Assembly: GCA_965200835.1 (NCBI GenBank)
Contig: OZ241390.1
Coordinates: forward strand, 1,550,001-1,614,000
Source of the DNA: JAPPFW01 sp965200835
Lineage (GTDB): Bacteria; Actinomycetota; Acidimicrobiia; Spongiisociales; Spongiisociaceae
Length of the DNA stretch: 64,000 bases
Direction: 5' to 3'
The translations under genes were made by a program, and so were the position numbers. This document shows, one piece after another, positions 18,301 through 25,751 of the stretch (position 1 is its first letter; each line of letters begins with the position of its first letter). The notes under the pieces are model-generated. The model was not told where the DNA came from, made no database searches, and worked only from the letters and a program-made list of their open reading frames with translations.

Positions 18301-20440
18301 TCCCTGGCTCAGTTTCTTGTCCAGTGCGGGTGTACATCTAGCCGAGCATGACTTGGCAGATCCGGATCGAGTTCGGGCAGCTCTCGAGCAGTGCCGGGAG
18401 TGGTTGGGATTCGAGGGGTGGCGGCCGGGCCAGCTCGAGACCATGGTGAGCTTCATGGGTGGCCGGGATACTGTGGCCGTGTTGCCCACCGGATCGGGCA
18501 AGTCGCTGACCTTTCAGCTACCTGCGCTCATCTCCCCGGGGGTGACCCTGGTGGTCTCTCCGCTAATCGCCCTCATGAACGACCAGGTCGAGAATCTCAA
18601 GGCGCGTGGAATCAGCCAGGTAGCCGCTATCCATAGCGGGATCGCCCAGAGCGAGCAGCAGGAGATCCTCAGGAGCGCCCACCGAGGCCGATACAAACTC
18701 CTGTATGTAAGTCCCGAACGCCTCTGGAACCCGATGTTCACCGGTTGGCTGAGGGACATCGAGATTGCCAGGGTGGCGGTGGATGAGGCGAATTGCATCT
18801 CCCAGTGGGGTCATTCGTTCCGGCCCGAATATTCGGCCATCCCGGCGGCCTTGCGCCGAGCCCTTGGAGACAGCAGCAGGCCGGTGCTGGCGGTGACCGC
18901 CACTGCCACAGAGCAGGTAAGGCAGGAGGTGGAACACCTGCTCGCCCTGCAGATCTCGGGCCAGCCGATCACCGGTACACCCGACCGGCCCGAGATCCAT
19001 TACTACGTCGAAGGCTGCAAGAACAAGAAGGATCGCAACGCCCGGGTAGTCCAGATTCTCGAGGCATTCCGGGGCCAGAGCGCCCTGGTCTACGTTCCCA
19101 CCCGTAAAGATACAGTCCGTCTCACTGGTCTTATCCGTACGTGCGGCTTGACAGTCAGGCCGTATCACGGAGGCCTTCCCACGGAGGAGCGGCTGCATGT
19201 AGAAGATGCCTTCCGCCATGGGGAGATCGATGTGGTGGTTGCTACCAAGGCATTCGGAATGGGGATAGACAAGCCCGACATAGCGCTGATCGTCCACCTC
19301 GAGATGCCGGCCTCGATCGAGGAGTATGTCCAGGAGACTGGCCGGGTAGCCAGAGGAGCGACGGTTGGGATAGGCCCAGATACAGGTACGGCAGTGCTGC
19401 TGGTCACCCCGCGAGACTGCCGGATTCACAAGTTCTTTGTCGATAACTGCACGCCGGACCTCACCACGGTCCGGGAGCTGTGGAGGGCAATAACCACTGG
19501 AACCCGATACTTTCCAATCGATCGGTCATCGGACGCAACGTGGGCTAACGCCGGACGCTTTGACACATCCCTGGCAATGCATTACCTCGAGCAGGTCGGG
19601 GTAGTCCAGCGAGGGGAGGATACAGTATGGAAGGGTCGTATTACGGTGGTCAGCGATACCCGAGCGAATGTAGAGGCCCTTCAGTCCGACGACGCCGGCC
19701 TAGCCGGACGAGCGTTGGGCCTCTTAAGTGCAGCAGAAGCGCCGGGAAACGACTTCTATGAAGCCGAGAGGTGGGCGGACCATCTGGGACGCTCCATAAC
19801 CAAGATCGGGGCCGACCTGCTGGAGCTGAACCGGCGAGGGATCATCGGATTTGCCGCCTTCGAGTATGCCCTGTCGGTCGAGCACTCGTCCCATGCCGAA
19901 CCAGACTGGGCAGCGATCGAGACCGCCATGGAGCAACAGGTGGAGGCTGCCCGGGAACGATCCGAGCAGGCCAAGCGCTTCCGAAGCGACCGAGCCATCT
20001 GTCGCCGCCGGTTGATGCTCGAATACCTGGGAGCGCCGGTGCCTACCGGACCGTGTGATGGCTGTGACAGATGTAAAGACCTGCCGAGACCCTGGAGGGG
20101 AAGCGAGCTGACCCATGATGCCTTGGTTGACGCTATCCCGGCCCGACGGATCACGCTCCGCCTGATTTCGGACACCAGCCATAGACACCTCTCGGAGAAC
20201 AAGCTGATCCGTGCCTTGCTTGGCGATGGCGGCGGTAAGTACCCGCTGCATGCGGAGGTGAGGAGCCACCCGTGCTATGGCCGATTGGAGATGCTGGGCA
20301 CCGAGAGAGCGAGGGAGAGCCTCGAGAAGCTGGTAGCCGAAGGACTCATCTCCCGGCAGCGCAGGGAGTTCAACAGTACGTCCTACGAGACCCTGGTCGT
20401 GACCGATGAGGGAAGGGAGGAACTGGGTAGAATGGGGTGA
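15347..20440 (+). CDS. DEDDh exonuclease - DinG-type helicase - RecQ helicase fusion protein
   Basis: 1,697 residues with three enzymes in one chain. Residues 30-210: DnaQ-like DEDDh 3'-5' exonuclease with D38/E40 (FDLETDG), D121 (HNGFGFDF) and H189/D194 (HRALNDA). Residues 260-980: XPD/DinG SF2 helicase with Walker A APTGTGKT (310-316), DEAH (487-490), FWEGVDIPGE and motif VI QGVGRLIRT. The four iron-sulfur cysteines of E. coli DinG are missing (KGRHNYLRL instead of KGRxNYLC). Residues 1000-1697: RecQ helicase with Q-motif region GFEGWRPGQ, Walker A TGSGKS, DEAN (1146-1149, usually DEAH), QETGRVAR, a four-cysteine zinc site (CDGCDRC) and a winged-helix C-terminus. It is coupled to the HipA-like gene. 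Likely acts on forked, R-loop or foreign DNA. Confidence 0.9.
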   Translation: MIASGYQEGLVDLRAQHGQRNQTVLGEQGVADRFVVFDLETDGIRGEIIEIGAVLCSGDEVLDTFDSLVRRKLPLEGQTTDLTGLSDGDLVGAPGLADVLARFLAFSDGLPLVAHNGFGFDFPKLDEAARRVGLEIRSQTRLDTLELAHIVLPRAGDGMIRNVDGTTPPKGRRLEQLADWFRLEHGTLHRALNDALLTHRIMMKLLEVLSQDEPARRLQRWILARGKHPWARFSTAEPGEPPDLAEVVPLPRTITRAPPTGKFDIGALQRAFQSGGALMVDREPRPPQADMALTISKALSGGGRHLIEAPTGTGKTLAYLVPAIEYARSSGRTVVISTFTRVLQNQILATLEELGQEIGQFNWTILKGRHNYLRLDSLEAELDEKPPDPSTALALAIICGWVAETPTGDWGDLRTSAINRRLPALALLQWKLRVEDFRGPAFTPLDQRDFYRRAVDGLKNAHIAILNHSLLVSSGKWRMYAQHAVLDEAHQLEEAATAALSKEISRRDLDQMCKAIDHPSGWGTIQRLKRAIRWQALDQGTRSRIRSALDDLSGATTNVAAEMVRFGKVMTEYVRVQTGAQRAEVEQYEISYHIRPGIDPVRSAYRPVIERAIALRTALEQQADTFNQIHVPAELHGRYRRQNLEDELRRLGREARRAARLIDQTVWAEESEVSINICDLRMEDGDWSWKLRRVPASVSQQLSEIWQSLDTVVLTSATLSVCGDFGFLIRTLGIEYAETTARLPSPFDRLRDHHLIIYTDYLPAPRGGLIDEFTKAEAAEIPRLFILTGGRGMALMTARSRLVQVRDHARPYLEDQGLILLAQEDDSAAALVERMNAETNTSLVALRSFWEGVDIPGEALSLLIIEKIPFDSPGDPVVSMRMSLLEERGRDPFADDLVPRATLRFVQGVGRLIRTNEDVGVTVVLDSRLRRPTPYRDRMRNSLIGPPRSADADTAIEAYDLIASQLSIDLDATLRRRIGSIPEADPWLSFLSSAGVHLAEHDLADPDRVRAALEQCREWLGFEGWRPGQLETMVSFMGGRDTVAVLPTGSGKSLTFQLPALISPGVTLVVSPLIALMNDQVENLKARGISQVAAIHSGIAQSEQQEILRSAHRGRYKLLYVSPERLWNPMFTGWLRDIEIARVAVDEANCISQWGHSFRPEYSAIPAALRRALGDSSRPVLAVTATATEQVRQEVEHLLALQISGQPITGTPDRPEIHYYVEGCKNKKDRNARVVQILEAFRGQSALVYVPTRKDTVRLTGLIRTCGLTVRPYHGGLPTEERLHVEDAFRHGEIDVVVATKAFGMGIDKPDIALIVHLEMPASIEEYVQETGRVARGATVGIGPDTGTAVLLVTPRDCRIHKFFVDNCTPDLTTVRELWRAITTGTRYFPIDRSSDATWANAGRFDTSLAMHYLEQVGVVQRGEDTVWKGRITVVSDTRANVEALQSDDAGLAGRALGLLSAAEAPGNDFYEAERWADHLGRSITKIGADLLELNRRGIIGFAAFEYALSVEHSSHAEPDWAAIETAMEQQVEAARERSEQAKRFRSDRAICRRRLMLEYLGAPVPTGPCDGCDRCKDLPRPWRGSELTHDALVDAIPARRITLRLISDTSHRHLSENKLIRALLGDGGGKYPLHAEVRSHPCYGRLEMLGTERARESLEKLVAEGLISRQRREFNSTSYETLVVTDEGREELGRMG

Positions 20441-20998
20441 GTGGCCTTCTTACTACCCGAGAACATTCCTAGCCGAAACGATGTTCCGAACCGTTTGAAC
20501 CTGGTAGGGCGCGTGCTGCGGGACGCGCTGCCCGACGAAGTGATCGTCTGGCTGGAGCGCGATAGTACCGACGATCCGTATTTGCTCGTGCTCGATCCCA
20601 GCTGCGGAGTGTTGCTGCTGGATGTGCCCCGACGATTGCCCTACAAATCCAAGAGTAAGTGGAAGAAGCCACCGAAGGCAGAGGGCGTCCGCGAGACGGT
20701 CCGGCGGCGGATGTCCGAGTTAGGAGAGAAAGCTCCGGCCGCCGAGTTGGAGAACTTGGGTGTGGCCTGTGCGTTGGCCATACCGGACGTCTCGGCGACC
20801 GAGGCACGCTGGCGCGGGTGGAAGAAATCCGATCGAACGATCTTCGTAGAGGAGGACTTCGAGCCGGCAAAGTTACGGGAGGCCTTTCGGCGCGTACTGG
20901 GTGGTGATGACCGGGTTCTGGAGGCGCCCGAGGTCCAGAAGGTTCGAGCACTGGTCAACCCGGAGATCGTCATCGACCGGCCCGGGGGTGCAAGGTAG
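20441..20998 (+). CDS. NERD-like N-terminal protein (probably the front half of a NERD-helicase)
   Basis: 185 residues starting at a GTG that abuts the previous stop. The segment EVIVWLERDSTDDPYLLVLDPSCGVLLLDVP matches the NERD (nuclease-related) layout, in which a strand with D is followed by an E-V-K strand; here the E-x-K motif reads L-D-V-P, so nuclease activity is doubtful. Later segments (CALAIPDVSATEARW, RTIFVEEDFEPAKLREAFRRVL) resemble the part joining NERD to an SF1 helicase. The frame stops at 20996 while the helicase continues in the +1 frame, with the changeover at a CCCGGGGG run (20981-20988). One extra G there would explain the split. Alternatively two coupled genes. Confidence 0.6.
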   Translation: MAFLLPENIPSRNDVPNRLNLVGRVLRDALPDEVIVWLERDSTDDPYLLVLDPSCGVLLLDVPRRLPYKSKSKWKKPPKAEGVRETVRRRMSELGEKAPAAELENLGVACALAIPDVSATEARWRGWKKSDRTIFVEEDFEPAKLREAFRRVLGGDDRVLEAPEVQKVRALVNPEIVIDRPGGAR

Positions 20999-22187
20999 GT
21001 TGGCCTTCCGTCCACGAGCGCTTCCGCCTGGCGAGGTCCTCAGGGCGCTGGACCGAGAACAGGAGCGGGTTGCCGAGCACCTGGGATGGGGATACCGGCT
21101 GATCCGGGGAGTAGCCGGGAGCGGCAAGACCTTGGTACTGGTTCATCGCGCCAAATATGTCTCCAGGTTTTGGCCCGACTGGCGCGTTCTGATGCTCTGC
21201 CATAACAAGGCACTGTCGCTGGAACTGCGGAGCAGGGTAGGCAGCGAACGCATTGAGGTGACCACTCTCGATTCCCTAGCTTACAAGTTCGCTGCTGCAC
21301 CCTTGAAGCGCTTTCGTAAAGACAACCAGTTGTTCCGGCTCCGACGGAAGTCGGCGCTTGATAATGTCAGAACGAGCGGTGATGATGTGCGGTTCGACGC
21401 GGTCTTTGTGGATGAGGCTCAGGACCTCGATAAGGACGGTCTGGACCTAGCCTGGGAGATGCTCAAGCCTAAGCGAAGGATGCTGAAACCTGGACACCAC
21501 AATCCCGGTACCTTCGTGATGGCCGAAGATCCAGATCAGGATATCTTCCTCAGAAAGGGCCGCCGGGTTGATTGGAACCCGCCCGGATTGACCGCCCGTG
21601 GTCGCTCTACTGTTTTTCGTCGCAACTACCGTAATACCAGGCCAATCCTGAATCTTACTTGGGGACTGTTATCGGAACTGTCACCCCAACGTGAGGATGT
21701 GCTCGAGCCTGAAGTCGTAAGGGATGGAGCCGATCCGGCTGTTCTCGAGTGCGGTAGCCTTGAGAGCGAGGCGAATCTGATCGCCAGTCGGGTGAAGACA
21801 CTATTGGATAGAGGCATGAACCCCGATAGTATCCTTGTTAACTTCGGGCCTTCGAATCCGAATATCAACCGTCTTTGTGGTGCTTTCCGTCGTTTAGACA
21901 TCCCGTTTCTTTTCGTAAACCAGAACAGGAAGAACAGGAACCAAGTCGTTTCCGCCCACGGGGTAGTCCGGATCGCAAGCCTAAGGGTTCTCAAAGGGCT
22001 CGAGTTCAGCCAGGTCTTCATCGGAGGAACCAACGACATCTATATGCCTGATGGCCAGGACGACCTCGAGTCGAAGGCCCATTTGCTGTACGTGGCTATG
22101 ACCCGAGCTCTGGACGACTTGACGATCACTTACTCGGGACAGAGCGAGATCAGCGAAGCGCTGAGGAAGGTGCACGCTCGACTATGA
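20988..22187 (+). CDS. UvrD/Rep-like SF1 DNA helicase
   Basis: About 399 residues from a GTG at 20988 (TTG at 21000 is another option behind AAGGTAGG). Walker A is RGVAGSGKT (residues 40-48), followed by RVLMLCHNKALSLEL (Ia), motif II VDEAQDLDKDG, motif III AEDPDQDIF, motif IV RRNYRNTRPI, and motif VI LLYVAMTRALDDLTI. At roughly 400 residues it lacks the 1B/2B insertions of full UvrD, as in NERD-linked helicases. It is probably the helicase half of the preceding NERD-like gene. The 3' end overlaps the DUF1801 gene by four bases. Expected role: ATP-driven unwinding or translocation on single-stranded DNA. Confidence 0.85.
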   Translation: MQGRLAFRPRALPPGEVLRALDREQERVAEHLGWGYRLIRGVAGSGKTLVLVHRAKYVSRFWPDWRVLMLCHNKALSLELRSRVGSERIEVTTLDSLAYKFAAAPLKRFRKDNQLFRLRRKSALDNVRTSGDDVRFDAVFVDEAQDLDKDGLDLAWEMLKPKRRMLKPGHHNPGTFVMAEDPDQDIFLRKGRRVDWNPPGLTARGRSTVFRRNYRNTRPILNLTWGLLSELSPQREDVLEPEVVRDGADPAVLECGSLESEANLIASRVKTLLDRGMNPDSILVNFGPSNPNINRLCGAFRRLDIPFLFVNQNRKNRNQVVSAHGVVRIASLRVLKGLEFSQVFIGGTNDIYMPDGQDDLESKAHLLYVAMTRALDDLTITYSGQSEISEALRKVHARL

Positions 22188-22657
22188 CCAAGAGTCCGCA
22201 GCAGCTCGCGACGGATGGAGCTGCGGGTGGCAGCGGATCGGCTGCCGGCAAGCCGCGCTTGCTCTCCGGCGGCAATCCCCAGATCCCCAAGGGTGACGGG
22301 GACGGACCGGTCCAGGCTTACATAGCCGCGATGCCAGGCTGGAAACACGAGGCTGGCCGGTTACTCGACCACTTGATCGAGCAGGCAGTGCCCGGAGTGC
22401 GCAAGGCAGTCAGATGGAACACGCCGTTCTACGGAGTTGAGGGCAACGGCTGGTTCCTTGGCTACCACTGCTTCACGAAGTACATCAAGGTCACCTTCCT
22501 TAAGGGTGCGCAACTCGAACCGCTGCCTCCGGTTGCCTCCAAGCACGAGGAGGTGCGGTACTTTCACGTCCACGAAGGCGATCAGCTCGAAGACACACCC
22601 TTCAAGAATTGGGTCAAGCAGGCAGCAGCCTTGCCCGGATGGGACGGCTTCCGGTAA
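22184..22657 (+). CDS. DUF1801-domain protein
   Basis: 157 residues. The C-terminal 110 match the DUF1801/YdhG fold: VQAYIAAMPGWKHEAGRLLDHL, VPGVRKAVRWNTPFYG, WFLGYHCFTKYIKVTFLKGA and the closing WVKQAAALPGW. Biochemical function of the family is unknown; it adopts an iron-chaperone/START-like fold in solved members. The first 40 residues are Gly/Ser-rich and probably disordered. The ATG overlaps the helicase stop (ATGA), making it the last gene of the HipA-like/helicase run. A DUF1801 protein at the end of a helicase operon is unusual and its role there is unknown. Confidence 0.82.
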   Translation: MTKSPQQLATDGAAGGSGSAAGKPRLLSGGNPQIPKGDGDGPVQAYIAAMPGWKHEAGRLLDHLIEQAVPGVRKAVRWNTPFYGVEGNGWFLGYHCFTKYIKVTFLKGAQLEPLPPVASKHEEVRYFHVHEGDQLEDTPFKNWVKQAAALPGWDGFR

Positions 22658-23055
22658 GGCACCGAGTAACTGACTAGGAAAACTCAACGGCCTGCCCAGA
22701 ACTGGTCGTGGTGTCCCACCGGAGCCGCCAACCACATGCGGATCGACAGCTTCACCCTGGAACGGCGCTGTCCGCCGCCACTTGCTCGTGGCCTTCACTC
22801 CCCGAGTCCAGTGTGTAGGGAATGAGGATGTACCCGCCTTGAATCCGGTGGGGATGCCTGTGCACTGTCACATACACAGCCTCGCCAACTGGGACTTGGC
22901 GATCATGCCGGTCCGCCACGATCAGGCCGGCCCTTACACTCCCGGTGCCCTGTTCAGCTCCTCCGAGGAACCTGCAACTTCAGAGGAGTCCGCGCCCGCC
23001 GAGGATCTCGATCAGGGAGATGGAGGAGGTCCAGAAGGCCCGCTGCTGTAGTCCG
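22658..23055. other. Convergent intergenic region, no gene seen
   Basis: 398 bases between the DUF1801 stop and the enolase-superfamily stop. Open frames exist, for example 22782-23051 on the plus strand, but their predicted protein has no recognisable fold or good ribosome binding site. No strong hairpin was found. Confidence 0.45.
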
Positions 23056-24279
23056 TCAAGAGCCTCGGGGACCTGCCCAGCGAGGGTCCCGGTAGTCGAC
23101 CGGGCTATCCACCATCTCCAGATGGAGCCCTTCGCCTTGGAATGCGTGCGCCCGGGCCACCTCCTCGTCGAGCTCCACTCCCAGACCCGGCGCGGAGGGC
23201 ACGAGGGTATGACCGTCCTCGAGCCGTAGAGGGGTTTTCAGTAGCTGGGCGTGGAATCCGCCCCAGTCCTTGATGGCCTCGAGGATCAGGAAGTTGGGCG
23301 TGCAGGCCGCTAGCTGCAGATTGGCAGCCCCGACGATGGGCCCGCTGTAGCAGTGGGGTGCGATCTGGGCGCCATGCGCTTCCGCGATGGCAGCGATCTT
23401 CTTCCCTTCCAGCAGGCCGCCGCAGCGACCCAGGTCAGGTTGCAGGATGTCGGCTGCTCCCGCCGTCAGCAGGCGGGCGAACTCGACCTTGCCGATCAGC
23501 CGTTCGCCGGCGGCAATGGGGATCGAGGTGCGGCTACGGACCCTGGCCATACCGGCAACATCGTCAGGTGGCACCGGCTCCTCGAACCACAACGGGTCGA
23601 AGGGTTCCAGCCTGGTGGCCAGCCGGATCGCCCCGGCCGCCGTGAACTGGCCATGGGTTCCGAACAGAAGGTCGGCTCTGGTCCCGACGGCCTCGCGTAT
23701 CGCCCAGCAGAACCGGACCGACAGATCGATCCGCTCCATGAGTGGCTGATAACCACCGATGGACGAGTAGGGACCGGCCGGATCGAACTTTATGGCCGTG
23801 AAACCTCGCTCGACGTACTCGGCGGCTCGGCTGGCGGAGAGCTCGGGATCGGTATAGACGTCGACCCGGTCTCCCGGTTCCGCATAGATGTAGGTGTAGG
23901 ACCGCACCGCATCCCGGACCTGACCGCCCAACAGGGCATGTACCGGCTTGTCCAGCGCCTTGCCGATTATGTCCCAGCAGGCCATCTCCAATGCGCTGAT
24001 CACGCCGGCCATGGAGACGTCGGGGCGAGCGGTGAATCCCCGTCCGTAGGCCCGGCGGAAGAAACGCTCGATCAGGAACGGATCCTCTCCTATGAGCAGC
24101 GCACCGGCGACCTCTTTCAGCATCGCCTCGACCGTGAACGGTCCGAAGGTGGCCCCGTAGTGCTCGCCGTAGCCCACGATCCCGTCGTCGGTAACGAGCT
24201 TTACGAAGATGAAGTAGCGGCCACCGAAGCCGGGCGGAGGGTTGGCCACCGCGAAGGTCTCCACATCGCAGATCTTCAC
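23056..24279 (-). CDS. Mandelate racemase/muconate lactonizing enzyme family protein
   Basis: 407-residue enolase-superfamily enzyme, likely a sugar-acid dehydratase. The N-terminal capping domain (GIVGYGEHYG; ALEMACWDIIGKALDKPVHALLGG) and barrel are complete. Barrel motifs are AIKFDP on strand 2, LLFGTHGQFTAAGAIRLA on strand 3, WFEEPVPPDD (metal-binding E), AAGERLIG (metal-binding E) and IAPHCYSGPI (general-base H). Where many dehydratases have D-x-H-G on strand 3, this has G-T-H-G, so the first metal ligand differs. The GTG start overlaps the stop of the upstream alcohol dehydrogenase (GTGA), so the two likely act on successive intermediates of one catabolic route. Confidence 0.9.
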   Translation of the reverse strand: MKICDVETFAVANPPPGFGGRYFIFVKLVTDDGIVGYGEHYGATFGPFTVEAMLKEVAGALLIGEDPFLIERFFRRAYGRGFTARPDVSMAGVISALEMACWDIIGKALDKPVHALLGGQVRDAVRSYTYIYAEPGDRVDVYTDPELSASRAAEYVERGFTAIKFDPAGPYSSIGGYQPLMERIDLSVRFCWAIREAVGTRADLLFGTHGQFTAAGAIRLATRLEPFDPLWFEEPVPPDDVAGMARVRSRTSIPIAAGERLIGKVEFARLLTAGAADILQPDLGRCGGLLEGKKIAAIAEAHGAQIAPHCYSGPIVGAANLQLAACTPNFLILEAIKDWGGFHAQLLKTPLRLEDGHTLVPSAPGLGVELDEEVARAHAFQGEGLHLEMVDSPVDYRDPRWAGPRGS

Positions 24280-25367
24280 GGGACCAGGTCCTCCGCCACA
24301 ATGACCAGGTTCCTCAGGGCATCACCACGACGGGCTGAGTCGAGTGCTCGGTTGATGTGATCCAGCGGGTAGCGACCGCTGATCAAGGCGTCCAGCTCCC
24401 ATCGGCCCTGGCGGTAGAGGGAGCTCAGCATCGGGATGTCCTCGGCCGGTCGGCACGAGCCCATCTTGGATCCGAGTATCCGCTGGTTGAGGCTCGCTAC
24501 TGTTCCCACATCCAATCTGGCGGTCACCCCGGTGGGCGGCATGCCCACCAGTACCAGTGCTCCCATGCCGGCCAGCAGACCAAACCCGGTCTCCGCTGCC
24601 TTCACGGATGAGGTGGCCACGAACACGTAATCCGCCATCGCCCCGCCAGTGGCTTCCGAGACCGCGGCCTTGAGGTTGTCTGTGGCACCGAACCGTTCAG
24701 CGGCGACCAGCTTGGCGGGGTCCGGATCGATTGCGATCACGGTTGCAGCTTGGGCCAGACGAGCCGCCTGGAGTATGTTGAGGCCCACCCCGCCACAGCC
24801 CAATACCAACACGTGGGCGCCGGACGGTACCTCCGCGGTACGGAACACCGCTCCCGCGCCGGTCATGACCGAGCAGGCGAGCAGCGCCGCCACATCCAGG
24901 CCGATTCCGTGGTCGATCCTCACCACCTGCGACTGGTGGACGATGGCAGCGGATGCAAAGGCGCCTACTCTCAACCCCCTCTCCACCGGCTGGCCGGAGG
25001 TATCGCTCAGGTGGCTGCGCCCATCCGATGGAAAGGAACCCGAGCAGGCGATCTGATCTCCCCGGACACAGTGCCGGCAGGACTGGCAGTATCGCACCAG
25101 GCTGATCACCACGCGATCGCCGATGTCCAGTTCCTCGACGCCGGGTCCCAGCCCGTCGACCACCCCGGACGCCTCCTGGCCGAACACGGCCGGCCGGGGG
25201 AACTCCCACGCGCCATCGATGTAGGCAAGGTCACTACCGCAGACAGCCACCGCGGCAATCCGGACCCGGACCTCCCCGAACCCCGGGTCGGCCAGCCGGA
25301 GCTCTTCGAGATGCAGCACGGAGTCCGCTTCCCGCGCGACGGCGGCCTCGATGATGGCGCTGCTCAT
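24276..25367 (-). CDS. Zinc-binding alcohol dehydrogenase (MDR superfamily)
   Basis: 363-residue medium-chain dehydrogenase. Catalytic zinc ligands appear in AVCGSDLAYIDG and FGQEASGVV (the usual GHE reads GQE, so the histidine of that motif is Q), and structural-zinc cysteines in RYCQSCRHCVRGDQIAC. The NAD(P) fold is VLVLGCGGVGLNILQAA. The ATG at 25367 is preferred over a TTG at 25376. It is the first gene of a two-gene unit with the enolase-superfamily enzyme, suggesting oxidation of a sugar or polyol followed by dehydration. The substrate is not deducible. Confidence 0.88.
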   Translation of the reverse strand: MSSAIIEAAVAREADSVLHLEELRLADPGFGEVRVRIAAVAVCGSDLAYIDGAWEFPRPAVFGQEASGVVDGLGPGVEELDIGDRVVISLVRYCQSCRHCVRGDQIACSGSFPSDGRSHLSDTSGQPVERGLRVGAFASAAIVHQSQVVRIDHGIGLDVAALLACSVMTGAGAVFRTAEVPSGAHVLVLGCGGVGLNILQAARLAQAATVIAIDPDPAKLVAAERFGATDNLKAAVSEATGGAMADYVFVATSSVKAAETGFGLLAGMGALVLVGMPPTGVTARLDVGTVASLNQRILGSKMGSCRPAEDIPMLSSLYRQGRWELDALISGRYPLDHINRALDSARRGDALRNLVIVAEDLVP

Positions 25368-25751
25368 GAGGGCCAAATCTACCTTCCACGGGTCGGCCCT
25401 CCTGATCCTGCGGCCGGTGATCGAGACTCAGGCCGGACGGATCGAAGGGGTAGCCACATGTCACCCCGGTGCCGTATAACGTTGGATAGCTACATACACC
25501 CACCCGGTCGGTTACCGACGTCGGCGGACCGGGGATAGGATCATGACACTAAGCCGCCAGGCGGATCTAGCCGGGCGCGTCCCCAACCCAGGCGTTGAGT
25601 GGCGGGTGAGGGGCCCAAGGTTGGGGCGGTAATCTCGGCGTTTTTCGCGTTCTGGAAGGGCGGGATTGGGTCCAGTCGGTCGCGGACCAGCGTGGTCGAT
25701 GGGCAGATCAGGGGGGTGTTAGTGGTCGGGCGGCCTCCAACAGGCCTTCGA
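25368..25751. other. Intergenic region upstream of the dehydrogenase gene
   Basis: 384 bases between the alcohol dehydrogenase start and the stop of the AlbA_2 gene, both leftward. It should contain the promoter of the dehydrogenase/enolase unit. No recognisable gene, strong palindrome or terminator-like hairpin was seen. Confidence 0.4.

Noticed and set aside
20981..20988. Calling the CCCGGGGG run a programmed frameshift
   Set aside because: There is no evidence beyond the run itself; sequencing error or mutation explains it equally well, so it was left as a question.
22782..23051. 89-residue plus-strand open frame after the DUF1801 gene
   Set aside because: No known fold, no good ribosome binding site, and no conserved motif. 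Not called as a gene.
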